From JAGNDO01 sp963704975 (GTDB taxonomy: Bacteria; Chloroflexota; Anaerolineae; Caldilineales; Caldilineaceae), in the NCBI GenBank assembly GCA_963704975.1, contig CAVPIK010000003.1, forward strand, positions 124,001 through 188,000: a stretch of DNA of 64,000 nt, written 5' to 3'. The first letter of the stretch is position 1, and every line of letters begins with the position of its first letter. Under the pieces are notes generated by a model. That model ran no database searches, was not told where the DNA came from, and was given only the letters and a program-made list of their open reading frames with translations. Shown piece by piece: positions 9,124-18,535 of the stretch. Made by a program: the position numbers and the translations under genes.

Positions 9124-9657
9124 ATGCACAAAACAACCATTTCTGTCACAGCCACAGATTCAACCAAAATGTCAGCCAGTGTCCCAGGCGCAAAGTTGTC
9201 CCAGACGGTCGCTGACTTGCCTACCACCGCCAAGGTCGCCTTTGTCAGCGATGATGGCGTTGTTCTGAACCGTCACTTTGGCCAGGCCAAGAATTATTTC
9301 GTGGTCACGTTGGAGGATGGGCAGATTGTGGGCCGGGAGATGCGGGCCAGGACCGGCCACGGCAGCCACCGCCATGATCACGACCATGATCACGATCATG
9401 ATCACGGGCATGACCACGACCATGCACACGGGCACGACCATGACCACGCCCCCATGTTGGCCGCCATCACGGACTGCCAAGTTTTGGTCGCCGGGGGGAT
9501 GGGCTTCCCCGTGCGGGATGCGGTTCAAGCCCAGGGGCTGATCCTGGTGCTTTCGGTCTCTTCGGACATCGACCAGATCTTGGCCGACTACCTCGCCGGC
9601 AGTCTGGCCCACAATCCCCGTTTGGCCCACCAACCGGGGAATCACCACCATGACTGA
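9124..9657 (+). CDS. NifX/NifB-type Fe-Mo cofactor-family protein with His-Asp repeat loop
   Basis: A 177-residue protein of the dinitrogenase iron-molybdenum cofactor superfamily. The fold cues are KVAFVSDDGVVLNRHFGQAKNYFVVTLEDG, then ITDCQVLVAGGMGFPVRDAVQAQGLILVLS. Between them, about residues 78-108 are an HD/HG repeat (HDHDHDHDHDHGHDHDH), a probable metal-binding loop inserted after the second strand. The N-terminal 35 residues are extra and look disordered. There are no nitrogenase genes in the window, so a nitrogen-fixation role is not supported; metal buffering or sensing is a better guess. The stop overlaps the next gene's start by 8 bases, implying translational coupling to the MFS transporter. 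Confidence 0.85.
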   Translation: MHKTTISVTATDSTKMSASVPGAKLSQTVADLPTTAKVAFVSDDGVVLNRHFGQAKNYFVVTLEDGQIVGREMRARTGHGSHRHDHDHDHDHDHGHDHDHAHGHDHDHAPMLAAITDCQVLVAGGMGFPVRDAVQAQGLILVLSVSSDIDQILADYLAGSLAHNPRLAHQPGNHHHD

Positions 9658-10985
9658 AGCAACAGGGTTGGCCGCTCCAATGGCTGAAACCACAGCCGGG
9701 GCGGCCAACCTCGATTCTGAGGCCGAAAGCGAGCGCTATCTGCGCCGTAACTTTGCCGCTGGGCTGGTGCATGGGGTCTCCTTCCAGGCCGCCGCCGCCT
9801 TTGGGGACATCAACACGGTCCTGCCCTCCTTTTTGGCCCTGCTCACCTCGTCCACCCTGGCCGTGGGGTTGATGGCCGCACTCCAGGGCTTTGGCGAGAT
9901 CGTGCCCCAGATGTTCACGGCCTATCTCATCGAGGATCGGCCCCGCAAGAAGCCCTATCTGCTCTGGATCATCTCCGTGCGCTGGGTGTCGTGGGCCGTG
10001 CTGGCCTGGCTCACCTTCACCTTTGGCACCACCCGGCCCGAGCTGATCCTGTGGATTCTGGTCGCCCTCTTCAGCCTCTTCTCCATCGCCGGGGGCGTGG
10101 GCACCGTGGTCTATGCGGATGTCTTTTCCAAGGCCATCCCCACCCTGCACCGGGGGCGCTTCGTCGGGTGGAAGCAGTTGCTCGGCTATACCCTGGCCAT
10201 CGGGGCCGGGTATTTGGTCAAGCTGATCCTGGATCGACCCGACCAATTTCCCTATCCCATCAAACTACGCCCTGATCTTTCTGTTGAGTTCGGTCGGCCT
10301 CTTTATCGCTTTTTCCGGCTTCGCCATGATCCGGGAGCCGGTCTATCCCGTGCAGCGGGTTTCCCAGAGCATGGGCGCACTCCTGCGGCGGTCGATCAAG
10401 CTGGCCCAGGGCAACAGCAACTTTCGCCGTCTGCTCCTCGCCCGGGCGTTGACCACGGCCGGGCTGGCCCTGGCTCCCTTCTATGTGGTCTATGCCCGTC
10501 AGGAAGTGGGCGTGGGCGCGGGGATGGTGGGCCTCTATCTGTCCGCCCAAATGGCCGGTGGCGCCCTGTCCAATCTGCTGTGGGGATGGTTGGGGGATCG
10601 CTTTGGGAATCGCTCGGTGCTGGTCGGCGTGGCGGTGACCGGGGGAATGGCTCCCCTGCTGGCCCTGCTGGCCCCGACCGTTTCGCCCCTGCTCTTTGTG
10701 CCGGTTTTCGTCTTTTTGGGCGCCACCATCAGCGGGATGCGTCTGGGCTACAGCAATTTCATCCTGGAAATGGCTCCCTTGGGGCTGCGGCCCACCTGTG
10801 TGGCCCTGCAAAATACCCTGTTGACGCCCGTGGCCCTGCTGCCCCTGGCAGTGGGCGGCGTGCTTTCCATCCTCTCCTATCCCCTTCTCTTGGGGCTGGG
10901 CGTGGGGATCATGACCCTGAATGTGATCGTGGCGGCAAGGCTGTTGGAACCACGCCACGGCGGGGCTGGGGCCTGTGTGGGATAG
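9650..10985 (+). CDS. Major facilitator superfamily transporter (one indel)
   Basis: Twelve-helix-type permease of about 444 residues. N-terminal half: NFAAGLVHGVSFQAAAAFGDINTVLPSFL, then RPRKKPYLLWIISV as the cytoplasmic loop. C-terminal half: MAGGALSNLLWGWLGDRFGNRSVL, the A-like motif of MFS loop 8-9. An extra A near 10262 breaks the frame; repair gives FPYPINYALIFLLSSVGLFIAFSG. The start lies inside the NifX-family gene, so the two are probably made together. If that neighbour binds metal, the substrate could be a metal or a metallophore, but nothing in the sequence fixes it. Confidence 0.88.
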
Positions 10986-11036
10986 GGTTTGTGCGAAATC
11001 ATTGGACTCCGCAATCCAATGTGGGATCATTGAAAA

Positions 11037-11675
11037 TCAGCGGCGTCTTGGGGAGATCTCCAGCCGTTGGCCCACATACAGCACCAGCCACACGGCCAGG
11101 ACCAAACTGACCACAAAGATAGCACTGAAGGTGTCTCGGATGCCCGTAGAGGTGGAGGTGCCGATGGGGTCCTGGGGATGCAGGATCAAAGCGGTGTTGT
11201 CCACGGACCAGACGTGGAAAAGGGCCAGGGCTAAACTCAGCCCACCCTTGATCCGGTCACCGATGGGCCAACTGAGCAAAATATGCACGATGATCCCCAC
11301 GGCGGTGTAGCGCAACATGGAGGTCGTGATAGGCTCCACCCAAGAGATAGCCCCCCAGTTGACTTGCTGGGCATACAGACTCACAACAGTGCCCGCGGTA
11401 AAGAGGCTCAACCCCACAATCCCCACAGCCCGCATCCAGCGAAGCAACGTTGTCTGCGGCCAAAAGACCACGACCACCCCCACCGCCCCAGCCAGATAAA
11501 GCCCCGCCATGCCCGCCCAAGTCAAGCCCACATGCACATAGACCGAGCGGATGCCCGCACCCAGGGTTGCCTCCACCGGCGCGGCCAGGGCGATCAAGTA
11601 AATGGCGACCAGCGCGACGCCAGTCACAATTGCCGCCATCCAGTCAGATTGGGTTCGGTCTAGGATTCGTTGCAC
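11037..11675 (-). CDS. CcmC/CcsA-like integral membrane protein (tentative)
   Basis: A 212-residue protein with about six membrane helices; GTG start with AGAGGTGACC upstream. YVHVGLTWAGMAGLYLAG resembles the HVPxAW helix of CcmC, and NWGAISWVEPITTSMLRYTAVGI resembles the WGxxWxWDxRLT block of the cytochrome c assembly family, but Asp is replaced by Glu-Pro and the usual histidines are not all visible. LALFHVWSVDNTALILHP fits the last loop. It could be a diverged haem-handling protein serving the cytochrome at 8073-8937, or an unrelated membrane protein. Convergent with the MFS gene, 51 bases apart. Confidence 0.5.
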   Translation of the reverse strand: MQRILDRTQSDWMAAIVTGVALVAIYLIALAAPVEATLGAGIRSVYVHVGLTWAGMAGLYLAGAVGVVVVFWPQTTLLRWMRAVGIVGLSLFTAGTVVSLYAQQVNWGAISWVEPITTSMLRYTAVGIIVHILLSWPIGDRIKGGLSLALALFHVWSVDNTALILHPQDPIGTSTSTGIRDTFSAIFVVSLVLAVWLVLYVGQRLEISPRRR

Positions 11676-11795
11676 GGGGTCACCTCTTCACAATGGATGG
11701 GTAGCCGGCGGTGGAAGGAATGGAGAAAGCCGGCACGGGCCGGCTTTCGGGGCAACACGCTGTCACTTTTCGTCTTGGCCATGTGGTTTTCTGTG

Positions 11796-11869
11796 TGGGC
11801 GAAGAGGGACTCGAACCCCCGACCTCCTCGGTGTAAGCGAGGCGCTCTAACCAACTGAGCTATTCGCCC
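11796..11869 (-). tRNA. tRNA-Val (anticodon UAC)
   Basis: Full cloverleaf on the minus strand: acceptor GGGCGAA/TTCGCCC with discriminator A, D-arm AGCTCAGTTGGTTAGAGC, anticodon stem CCTCG/CGAGG around TAC, and T-arm GGTTCGAGTCC. The CCA end is not encoded. Confidence 0.97.
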
Positions 11870-11883
11870 GGACAAGCCTACGA

Positions 11884-11912
11884 ACTATAGCGGCATGGGG
11901 CGGAAATGTCAA
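11884..11912 (-). promoter_or_regulatory. Sigma-70-type promoter of tRNA-Val
   Basis: On the minus strand TTGACA (11912-11907), a 17-base spacer and TATAGT (11889-11884) stand 14 bases before the tRNA. It overlaps the 3' end of the phosphatase gene. Confidence 0.9.
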
Positions 11913-13006
11913 GAAATTTGGCTTTCGATCCTGCGTCATCCACCCCGCCGCCAAAGCGTGTCTGGCGGCCTCGGCACTGTCCGCCACCAAGTGCATGGGG
12001 ACGCCGGATTGCGCCACACTTTGGGCCATCTCCCGGATCTGCGCCGCCCGCGCCGCCCCCGGTCCCACATCCCGGATCAGAATGCCCAAAATCCGCCCCG
12101 GATGCTCCGCCAGCGATCTGGGCGTAGATCTCCGGGTCCTGCTGGCCGCTGTCCCCCAAGAGGAGAAAAGGCAGATCCGGATACGTGCTCAAAATGGCAT
12201 GGATGGTGCCCAGTTTGTGATGATGATGGTCCGTGGGCAGCAGTTCGATGCTGCTCAACCCCCAATCCCGCAGCAAAATCGGACCGGCGGGCAGGCCGTT
12301 GAGGGCCAAAAAGTCGTCCAGCAGATCATACAAATTCCACGGGCTGCTCGAAACATAAAAGATCGGGTTGCCCTGCTCCCCACGCAGCGCCCGATACAGT
12401 TCCGCCACCCCGTCAAAGGTCATGCGGCTCAGCGCATTCCCCGTGAAGACCGTGCGGGCCATGCCCACCGCATCCGTGGCCCCCGTGACCAGCACCGTGT
12501 CATCCACATCGCTGATCACCCCAAAACGCGCCCCCGGCCCAGGGATCATCACCTCGCCCTGGGCATGGATTTTGGTATTATTTTTTGAAGGGGGGAATAG
12601 TAGGTCAAGCTCGATCCGGTGCAAAAAGGAGGATGTCGCCGTCAAGGCAGGGGGGGCGGATGGGGTCAGGATCGCCTCGAAATAGCCCTCCTCGTCCGTG
12701 ACCACGACCACGCTGTGGCCCAAGACCGCTCACCCGCACCTGGGCGTTGGGCACCTCATCGCTGGCAAAGCGCCGGGCCATGTTGGCCAAATTGGTCCAC
12801 ACCGAATCGTTGTCCGCGGCCGGGGACAGCCCCGGATCTTCCAACACCCGGCCCCGCACGGTCACCGCCTGGGCCGTGCCATAGCCCCGATAGGCCACAA
12901 TCTGCAACGGGTCCCGCCAGCCCATGCGGTCGATCAGCCGGTTTTTCATGGCGTCAAACTGGCCTTCGGTCAACGCCATCGCCGCAATCGTCTTTTGCCA
13001 AGTCAT
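11909..13006 (-). CDS. APP1-type (DUF2183) phosphatase, HAD-like (indels)
   Basis: About 364 residues after correction. The hallmark is GVISDVDDTVL, the DxDxT nucleophile motif of the APP1 phosphatidate phosphatase catalytic domain, followed by FYVSSSPWNLYDLLDDFL, LLRDWGL, HHKLGTIHAIL and LLLGDSGQQDPEIY. This is the complete order for the family. The N-terminal 120 residues carry a C2-like strand region (IVAYRGYGTAQAVTVRGRVL). Extra bases at about 12727 and 12110 break the frame. A third near the end is inferred, because without it the gene would run into the tRNA; with it the stop is the TGA at 11909-11911. Bacterial substrates are not established. Confidence 0.85.
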
Positions 13007-13031
13007 GGGTGTCTCCTTCCAAACGCTGCAA

Positions 13032-13440
13032 TCACCCCGGCCACCGTCCCTCCCCAAACTCCCCCCAGGCCATGATCTTGGTCGGGGTGATCTGGAGGAT
13101 CAGGGTATAGTCCGTGTCCGTGGCGATGTCCCAATCGAACTTGGCTTGAAAGAGAGGGCGCAGCTCGTCCCGCATCTCCGGTGCCGGGCGGGCTGTGCCC
13201 TCGATGATCAGGGGGTTCACCGGGTCCGGCCAGGAGAGGCTGACGGCGGGGTTGACGGCGATATTCTTGGCCCGCACAGACGTGGCCTGGGTGACCACAT
13301 AGGCGCAGCCCTCATGCCACACATGCCAGATCGGGGCCAAATGGGCGCGTCCATCCGGGCGGGTGGACGCGAACCAGCAGCACTGTTCCGCGGAAAAGCG
13401 GTCGAGGAGTGTGGTGAGTGTGGGATCGGATTTGGTGCAT
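13032..13440 (-). CDS. Pyridoxamine 5'-phosphate oxidase-family flavin/F420 split-barrel protein (one indel)
   Basis: About 135 residues. AEQCCWFASTRPDGRAHLAPIWHVWHEG, then VRAKNIAVNPAVSLSWPDP and LIIEGTARPA, are the strand pattern of the split-barrel FMN or F420 binding family, ending in a GEF/W-rich strand. The ATG at 13440 becomes usable if one extra A near 13430 is removed (MHQSDPTLTTLLDRF). The family includes PNPOx-like oxidases and deazaflavin-dependent reductases; the substrate cannot be told. It begins immediately after the decayed PIN gene. Confidence 0.75.
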
Positions 13441-13441
13441 G

Positions 13442-13834
13442 CTATCGCTCGATAGGGCTGAAGCAGTCGTCAAGCCCGGCACAACGCGATAGTGCTTGAC
13501 ATTGAATGTACACAAAGAGGCAGATAAACCGGTCGCGCAAGATCGTCAATCATGGCGTCTAAAAGCCCAATCTTGTGGGATAGATGAAACGTTGTGTAGA
13601 TGGATAGCGCGTTGTCGCAATCCTCTTTGGTGGGCCAAACCACTCGGCAAGAGGCGCAACAGAGACGCAGAACCTGATTCACTTGGCGTGCGTTTTGGGC
13701 ACCTTGAATCAACTTCCATGATCACGAATCCTGGCACGCTGGGAAGTTCAGATCCAGGCTGCGGAACCAAGCAGATGCAGCGCATGGTGGACGTCCAACT
13801 CGCTGAATTTCGATCAAAATAGTCGAGATATCAT
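13442..13834 (-). pseudogene. VapC-like PIN-domain toxin, multiply frameshifted
   Basis: Pieces in three frames line up in PIN order: LIEIQR and AWFRSLD, then SELPSVPGFVIMEV, then IQGAQNARQVNQVL, VWPTKEDCDNALSIY and HKIGLLDAMIDDLA, and finally CTFNVKHYRVVPGL. The catalytic acids fit: an N-terminal LD at the start, Glu in EV, Asp in EDCDNA and LLDAMI. At least four indels are needed to join the pieces, so either the sequence is locally poor or the gene is decayed. The ATG follows an antitoxin-like tail. Confidence 0.65.
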
Positions 13835-13846
13835 GAGCAAGAATCA

Positions 13847-14100
13847 TCAGCTTTCATCCCTCTGCTGCGCTCGTTCGCGAGCCAGATCCGGGCATGCGAG
13901 TCTGAGCTGTTCCCGATGTCATAGCGTGTCCCGATCAGGCCGTCTTGTTCCCAGATAGTCGACCAATTCTGAGCCGGAATGAATTGGCGGGATACTGATA
14001 GATCCGTGACGCGTCGTTTCATTAGCAAAAGAAGCGCATAATCAGGCAATGGCAACCCCACCTGACATGGCCTCATCAACCAACTCACTCTGAAGTTGTT
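13847..14100 (-). pseudogene. Probable antitoxin remnant upstream of the PIN gene
   Basis: Only the C-terminal part is suggestive: a charged helix (PDLARERAQQRDES) ending 13 bases before the PIN start. Upstream frames (for example RRVTDLSVSRQFIPAQNW) do not match a family I recognise, and several indels would be needed. The position before a PIN toxin is the main argument. No other gene is evident in 13850-14170. Confidence 0.3.
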
Positions 14101-14142
14101 CAGGAATCTCCAATTCTAAGAATCATCGGTTTCTCTCTTTCG

Positions 14143-14172
14143 CTCAAACCAATCAACAAATCAACCAATCAA
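14143..14172. repeat. CAATCAAC word array at the metH-F 3' end
   Basis: Three degenerate copies of the CAATCAAC word end exactly where the stop of the downstream minus-strand gene begins. Confidence 0.65.
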
Positions 14173-16078
14173 CTACGCAACCCCCCGCTCCGCCGGCGTC
14201 AACACCTCCAACACCTGACAGGCCACCTCATACCGCCCAAAGCTGGGCATGAGGTAGACGCCCTGGACGTGGGGCAGTTCCTTCAGTTCCAACAGCAATT
14301 CCTGGGCCATCTTCACCCCCTCCTGCCGTCCATCCGCCCCGGCCAGGCGCATACGTTCCCGGGCCTCCTCGCTCAGGGTGATGCCGGGCACTTCGTGGTG
14401 CAGGAAGCTGGCGTGTTTGTGGCTCTGCAAGGGCAGCACGCCGATCAGCACGGGCACGGGGAAGGGGCCGTGGCGCTGTTCGTACAGGTGCAGAAAGTTG
14501 AGCCACAGTTGCGGGTCATAGATGGGCTGGGTCATGGTGAAGTGGGCGCCGCCGCTCACCTTGCGCTGGAAGCGGTCCACCTCTTCTTCCAGATCGGGCC
14601 GGGTGGGGTCGCAGGCCACGGCGATGGTGAAGCTGCCCTTGCGCCCCATCTGCTTGCCCGCCTGGTCATAGCCCTGGTTGAACTGGTCGATGATGCGCAC
14701 CAGGCCGATGCTGTCCACGTCGTAGACCGCGGTGCTGCCCTTGCTGTCCCCCAGGCTGGGCGGATCCCCGGTCAGGGCCAGGATATTGCGCACGCCGATG
14801 GCGTGGGCGCCGATCAGGTCGGCCTGCAGAGCCCATCAGCGAGCGGTCACGGGTGGTGAAGTGGAGGATGGTCTCGATGTCCACCTGCTGCTGGATCATG
14901 GTGCAGAGGGCCAGCGCGCCCATGCGCACCCGGGCCATGGGGCTGTCGGCCACGTTGATGGCGTCCGCGCCCATCAGCTTGGCATGGCGCGCCCCCTCGA
15001 TCTGCTTTTGGGCCGTGAAGCTGCGGGGCGGGTCCACCTCCACGCTGATCACAAAGTTGCCCGCGTCCAGCTTTTGCAGCAAGCCCGTGGGCCGCTCCTC
15101 GTCATCCGCGGGGATGTCCGTGCCGCCGCTGACCCACATTTCGGGCAGAGGCTCGGCGACCTGGGCCCAGGAACTGGCCGGGCCGCTCTGTCCTTGGGCC
15201 GCGGCATCCAGAGCCTGGCGCATGGCCCGCAGGTGCATGGGGGTGGTGCCGCAACAGCCGCCCACCAATTTGGCCCCACTTTTGAGGAAATTCTGGACCG
15301 CCTCGCCAAAATACTCCGGGCTGGACGGATAGTAGAAGCGGCCCTCCACCCGGGTGGGGAAACCGGCGTTGGGCTTGACGCTCAGGGGCAACTCGCCGCC
15401 CGCCGCGTGGAGTTTGCCCAAGGTCTGCTGCAACGAGGCCGGGCCGACGGAACAGTTGGCCCCGATCACATCCACGCCCAAGGCTTGCAGGCTGGCGACC
15501 ACTTCTTCGGGTGTCTGGCCGCCGTGGGTCAGGCCGTCCTGGCCATAGCTCATGGAGGCCACGATGGGCAGGTCGCAGGTGGCCTTGGCGGCCCGCACGG
15601 CGATCTCCAGCTCGGCCAGTTCCGAGAAGGTCTCCATGTGCAGGAGATCCGCGCCGGCTTCCCACAGGGCCAGGATCTGCTCTTGGAAGGCGGCGAAGGC
15701 TGCTTCCGGGGTCATGTCGCCCTTGGGGGCCAGGGATTTGCCCAGGGGACCCATGTCCCCGGCGATGAAGATGGCCCGCCCGGCCACCTCCCGCACATCC
15801 CGCAGCAGCTTGACCGCCCGGAAGTTGAGATCCCGCACCTTGTCGCCCAGGCCATAGGCGTCCAGGCGGGGGCGGCTGGCCCCGAAGGTGTGGGTGAGCA
15901 GCACATCCGCGCCGGCCGCGGCATAGGCCGTGTGCAGTTCGGTGATCCACTGGGGCTTGCTGATCAGCAGATATTCCAGGCACTCCTCGCTGCTGACGCC
16001 CTTGGCGTAGAGCATGGTGCCCATGGCCCCGTCCATCAGCAGGGGGCGTTTGGCTAGTTCGGTCAAAAATGGGTGCAT
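14173..16078 (-). CDS. Bifunctional homocysteine S-methyltransferase / methylenetetrahydrofolate reductase (one indel)
   Basis: One protein of about 634 residues joins two steps of methionine synthesis, like Bacillus YitJ. Residues 1-300: zinc homocysteine methyltransferase barrel (LLMDGAMGTMLY, GANCSVGP and GGCCGTTP supplying the zinc cysteines). Residues 325-634: FAD-dependent MTHFR (FVISVEVDPPRSF, then HFTTRDRSLMGLQADLIGAHAIGVRNILALTGDPP, and HFTMTQPIYDP). An extra T near 14829 splits the reading frame inside the MTHFR part. ATG at 16078 with AAGGA ten bases upstream; a TTG at 16096 is possible. A full MetH is absent from the window. Confidence 0.93.
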
Positions 16079-16144
16079 GGTGTGAAATCCTTCCAAGCGT
16101 ACAGATTTAGCGATTCAGGGTAGGGTAGAATTGGTAGATGATGT

Positions 16145-16230
16145 GTTGATTGGTTGATTTTATTCTGATTGACATGGTCGTTACGGGCCAATCAACCAAT
16201 CAACCAATCAACCAATTTCGAAAATCAACC
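16145..16230. repeat. Divergent-gene CAATCAAC array with inverted counterpart
   Basis: The 184-base gap between two divergent genes holds about five CAATCAAC words at 16188-16230 and the inverted form TTGATTGGTTGATTTT at 16146-16161. The words face away from each other, towards each gene start. No clear promoter is visible. Confidence 0.7.
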
Positions 16231-16280
16231 AAACTCTACCACGACGCCAACGCATTTCAAAACCACTGGATAACCGACCT

Positions 16281-17542
16281 ATGAACGAACCTTCTCTGGC
16301 CCCCCCATCCCCAAACACGAAAATGCCGCTTTCTTATAAACAAAATAAAGGACTCCCCCAACCCCCGTCTCCCCAAGAACTTGAACTGTTGGCGGACCAG
16401 GTGCGGGCTATGCTGGCCGGGGAGATGAACGTGGACTCGGTGGCCACGACCAAAAACTCGGCCACGGACGGGATTTTGGTCGTGCGGGGACAGTTGCTGC
16501 GCCCCAGCCACGAAGTCTTTCCCGGCTGGCTGACCAAGCTGAACCGGCTGGGCTACACGCCCTTCCTGCGCCCGGACCCGGCCGGATTGACCCCGGAGCA
16601 TGTGGAATTGCGCATCGCCCAAGGCGCGGCCAGCGGATCCACGGGCAAGCCGTGGGTCAATTTGGTGCTTTTTGTGGCGACGTTACTCAGCACCCTCTTT
16701 GTGGGGGCAACCTATGGCGCTTTGGAGATGCCGGACAGCCTGCTCTCCCCAGCGTTTCCTGATCACCGGCTGGCCCTTCGCCCTCACCCTGCTGGGCATC
16801 CTCACCGCCCACGAGTTCGGCCACTATTTCGCCGCCCGCTATCACGGGGTGAAGGTGACCTTGCCCTACTTTCATCCCCATGCCCATCGGCTTCGGCACC
16901 ATGGGCGCGTTCATCGCCATGAAGGAACCCATCTCCGACCGGCGCAAGCTCTTCGACATCGGCGTGGCCGGTCCCCTGGCCGGGCTGGTCCTGGCCGTGC
17001 CCCTGCTCTTCATCGGCCTCAGCACCAGCCCCATGACCGACTTCGCCCCCGGTCCCAACATGATGCTGGAGGGCAACAGCCTGCTCTACTACTTCGCCAA
17101 GATCGCCGTCTTTGGCCGCGCCCTGCCCGACTGGACCGCCGGGCTGGACGTGCTCATGAACCAGGTCACCTTTGCCGCCTGGATCGGCCTGCTGGTCACC
17201 GCGCTCAACCTCTTGCCCGTGGGCCAGTTGGATGGCGGTCACACGGTCTTCGCTCTTTTTGGTGAAAAGGCGCGGAGGATCAACAAAATCACCTTGGGGC
17301 TAATGGCCTTTTTCGCCGTGGCAGGACTTGCCATCGTTCAGCAATACATCCCCGCCCTGGAAACCGTCGGCTTCTCCGGCTGGTTCATGTGGATCGGCCT
17401 GATCTTCTTCGTCATCGGCCCCCATCACCCCCCGGCCCTGGACGACGTCACCCAACTGGACGCTCGCCGCCGCTGGATCGGCTACTTCGTGATTCTGGTC
17501 TTCATCGTCACCTTCACGCCCGTGCCCTGGCGCTTCTTTTGA
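16281..17542 (+). CDS. Site-2-type zinc metalloprotease, M50 family (two indels)
   Basis: Intramembrane protease of about 419 residues, the kind without a PDZ domain. A soluble N-terminal domain (1-120) precedes the membrane part. Zinc motif HEFGHYFAARYHG lies in the first core helix; the third ligand is in NLLPVGQLDGGH. PIGFGTMGAFIAMKEPI is the usual strand after it, and DIGVAGPLAGLVLA the next helix. Extra bases near 16750 and 16872 break the frame exactly around the active-site helix; repair gives SLLSQRFLITGWP and LPYFIPMPIGFG. Substrate unknown; relatives cut membrane-bound regulators. Confidence 0.9.
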
Positions 17543-17640
17543 TGAGGCCAGGGTTGAGATTTCACAGGTTCCGCGGGTGTTGATACAATAGACCGGTTGA
17601 ATGACGATAACGAGCAAGAATCCAAGAATAGAGAGCCTTT

Positions 17641-18520
<880 letters not shown>

Positions 18521-18535
18521 GTCAGGGATCGGGAC

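Noticed and set aside
9124..9657. Nitrogen-fixation locus
   Set aside because: Only a NifX-family fold is present; no nifHDK, nifB or related genes are in the window.
13496..13822. 108-residue plus-strand ORF
   Set aside because: It runs antisense to the PIN-domain fragments and has no recognisable features.
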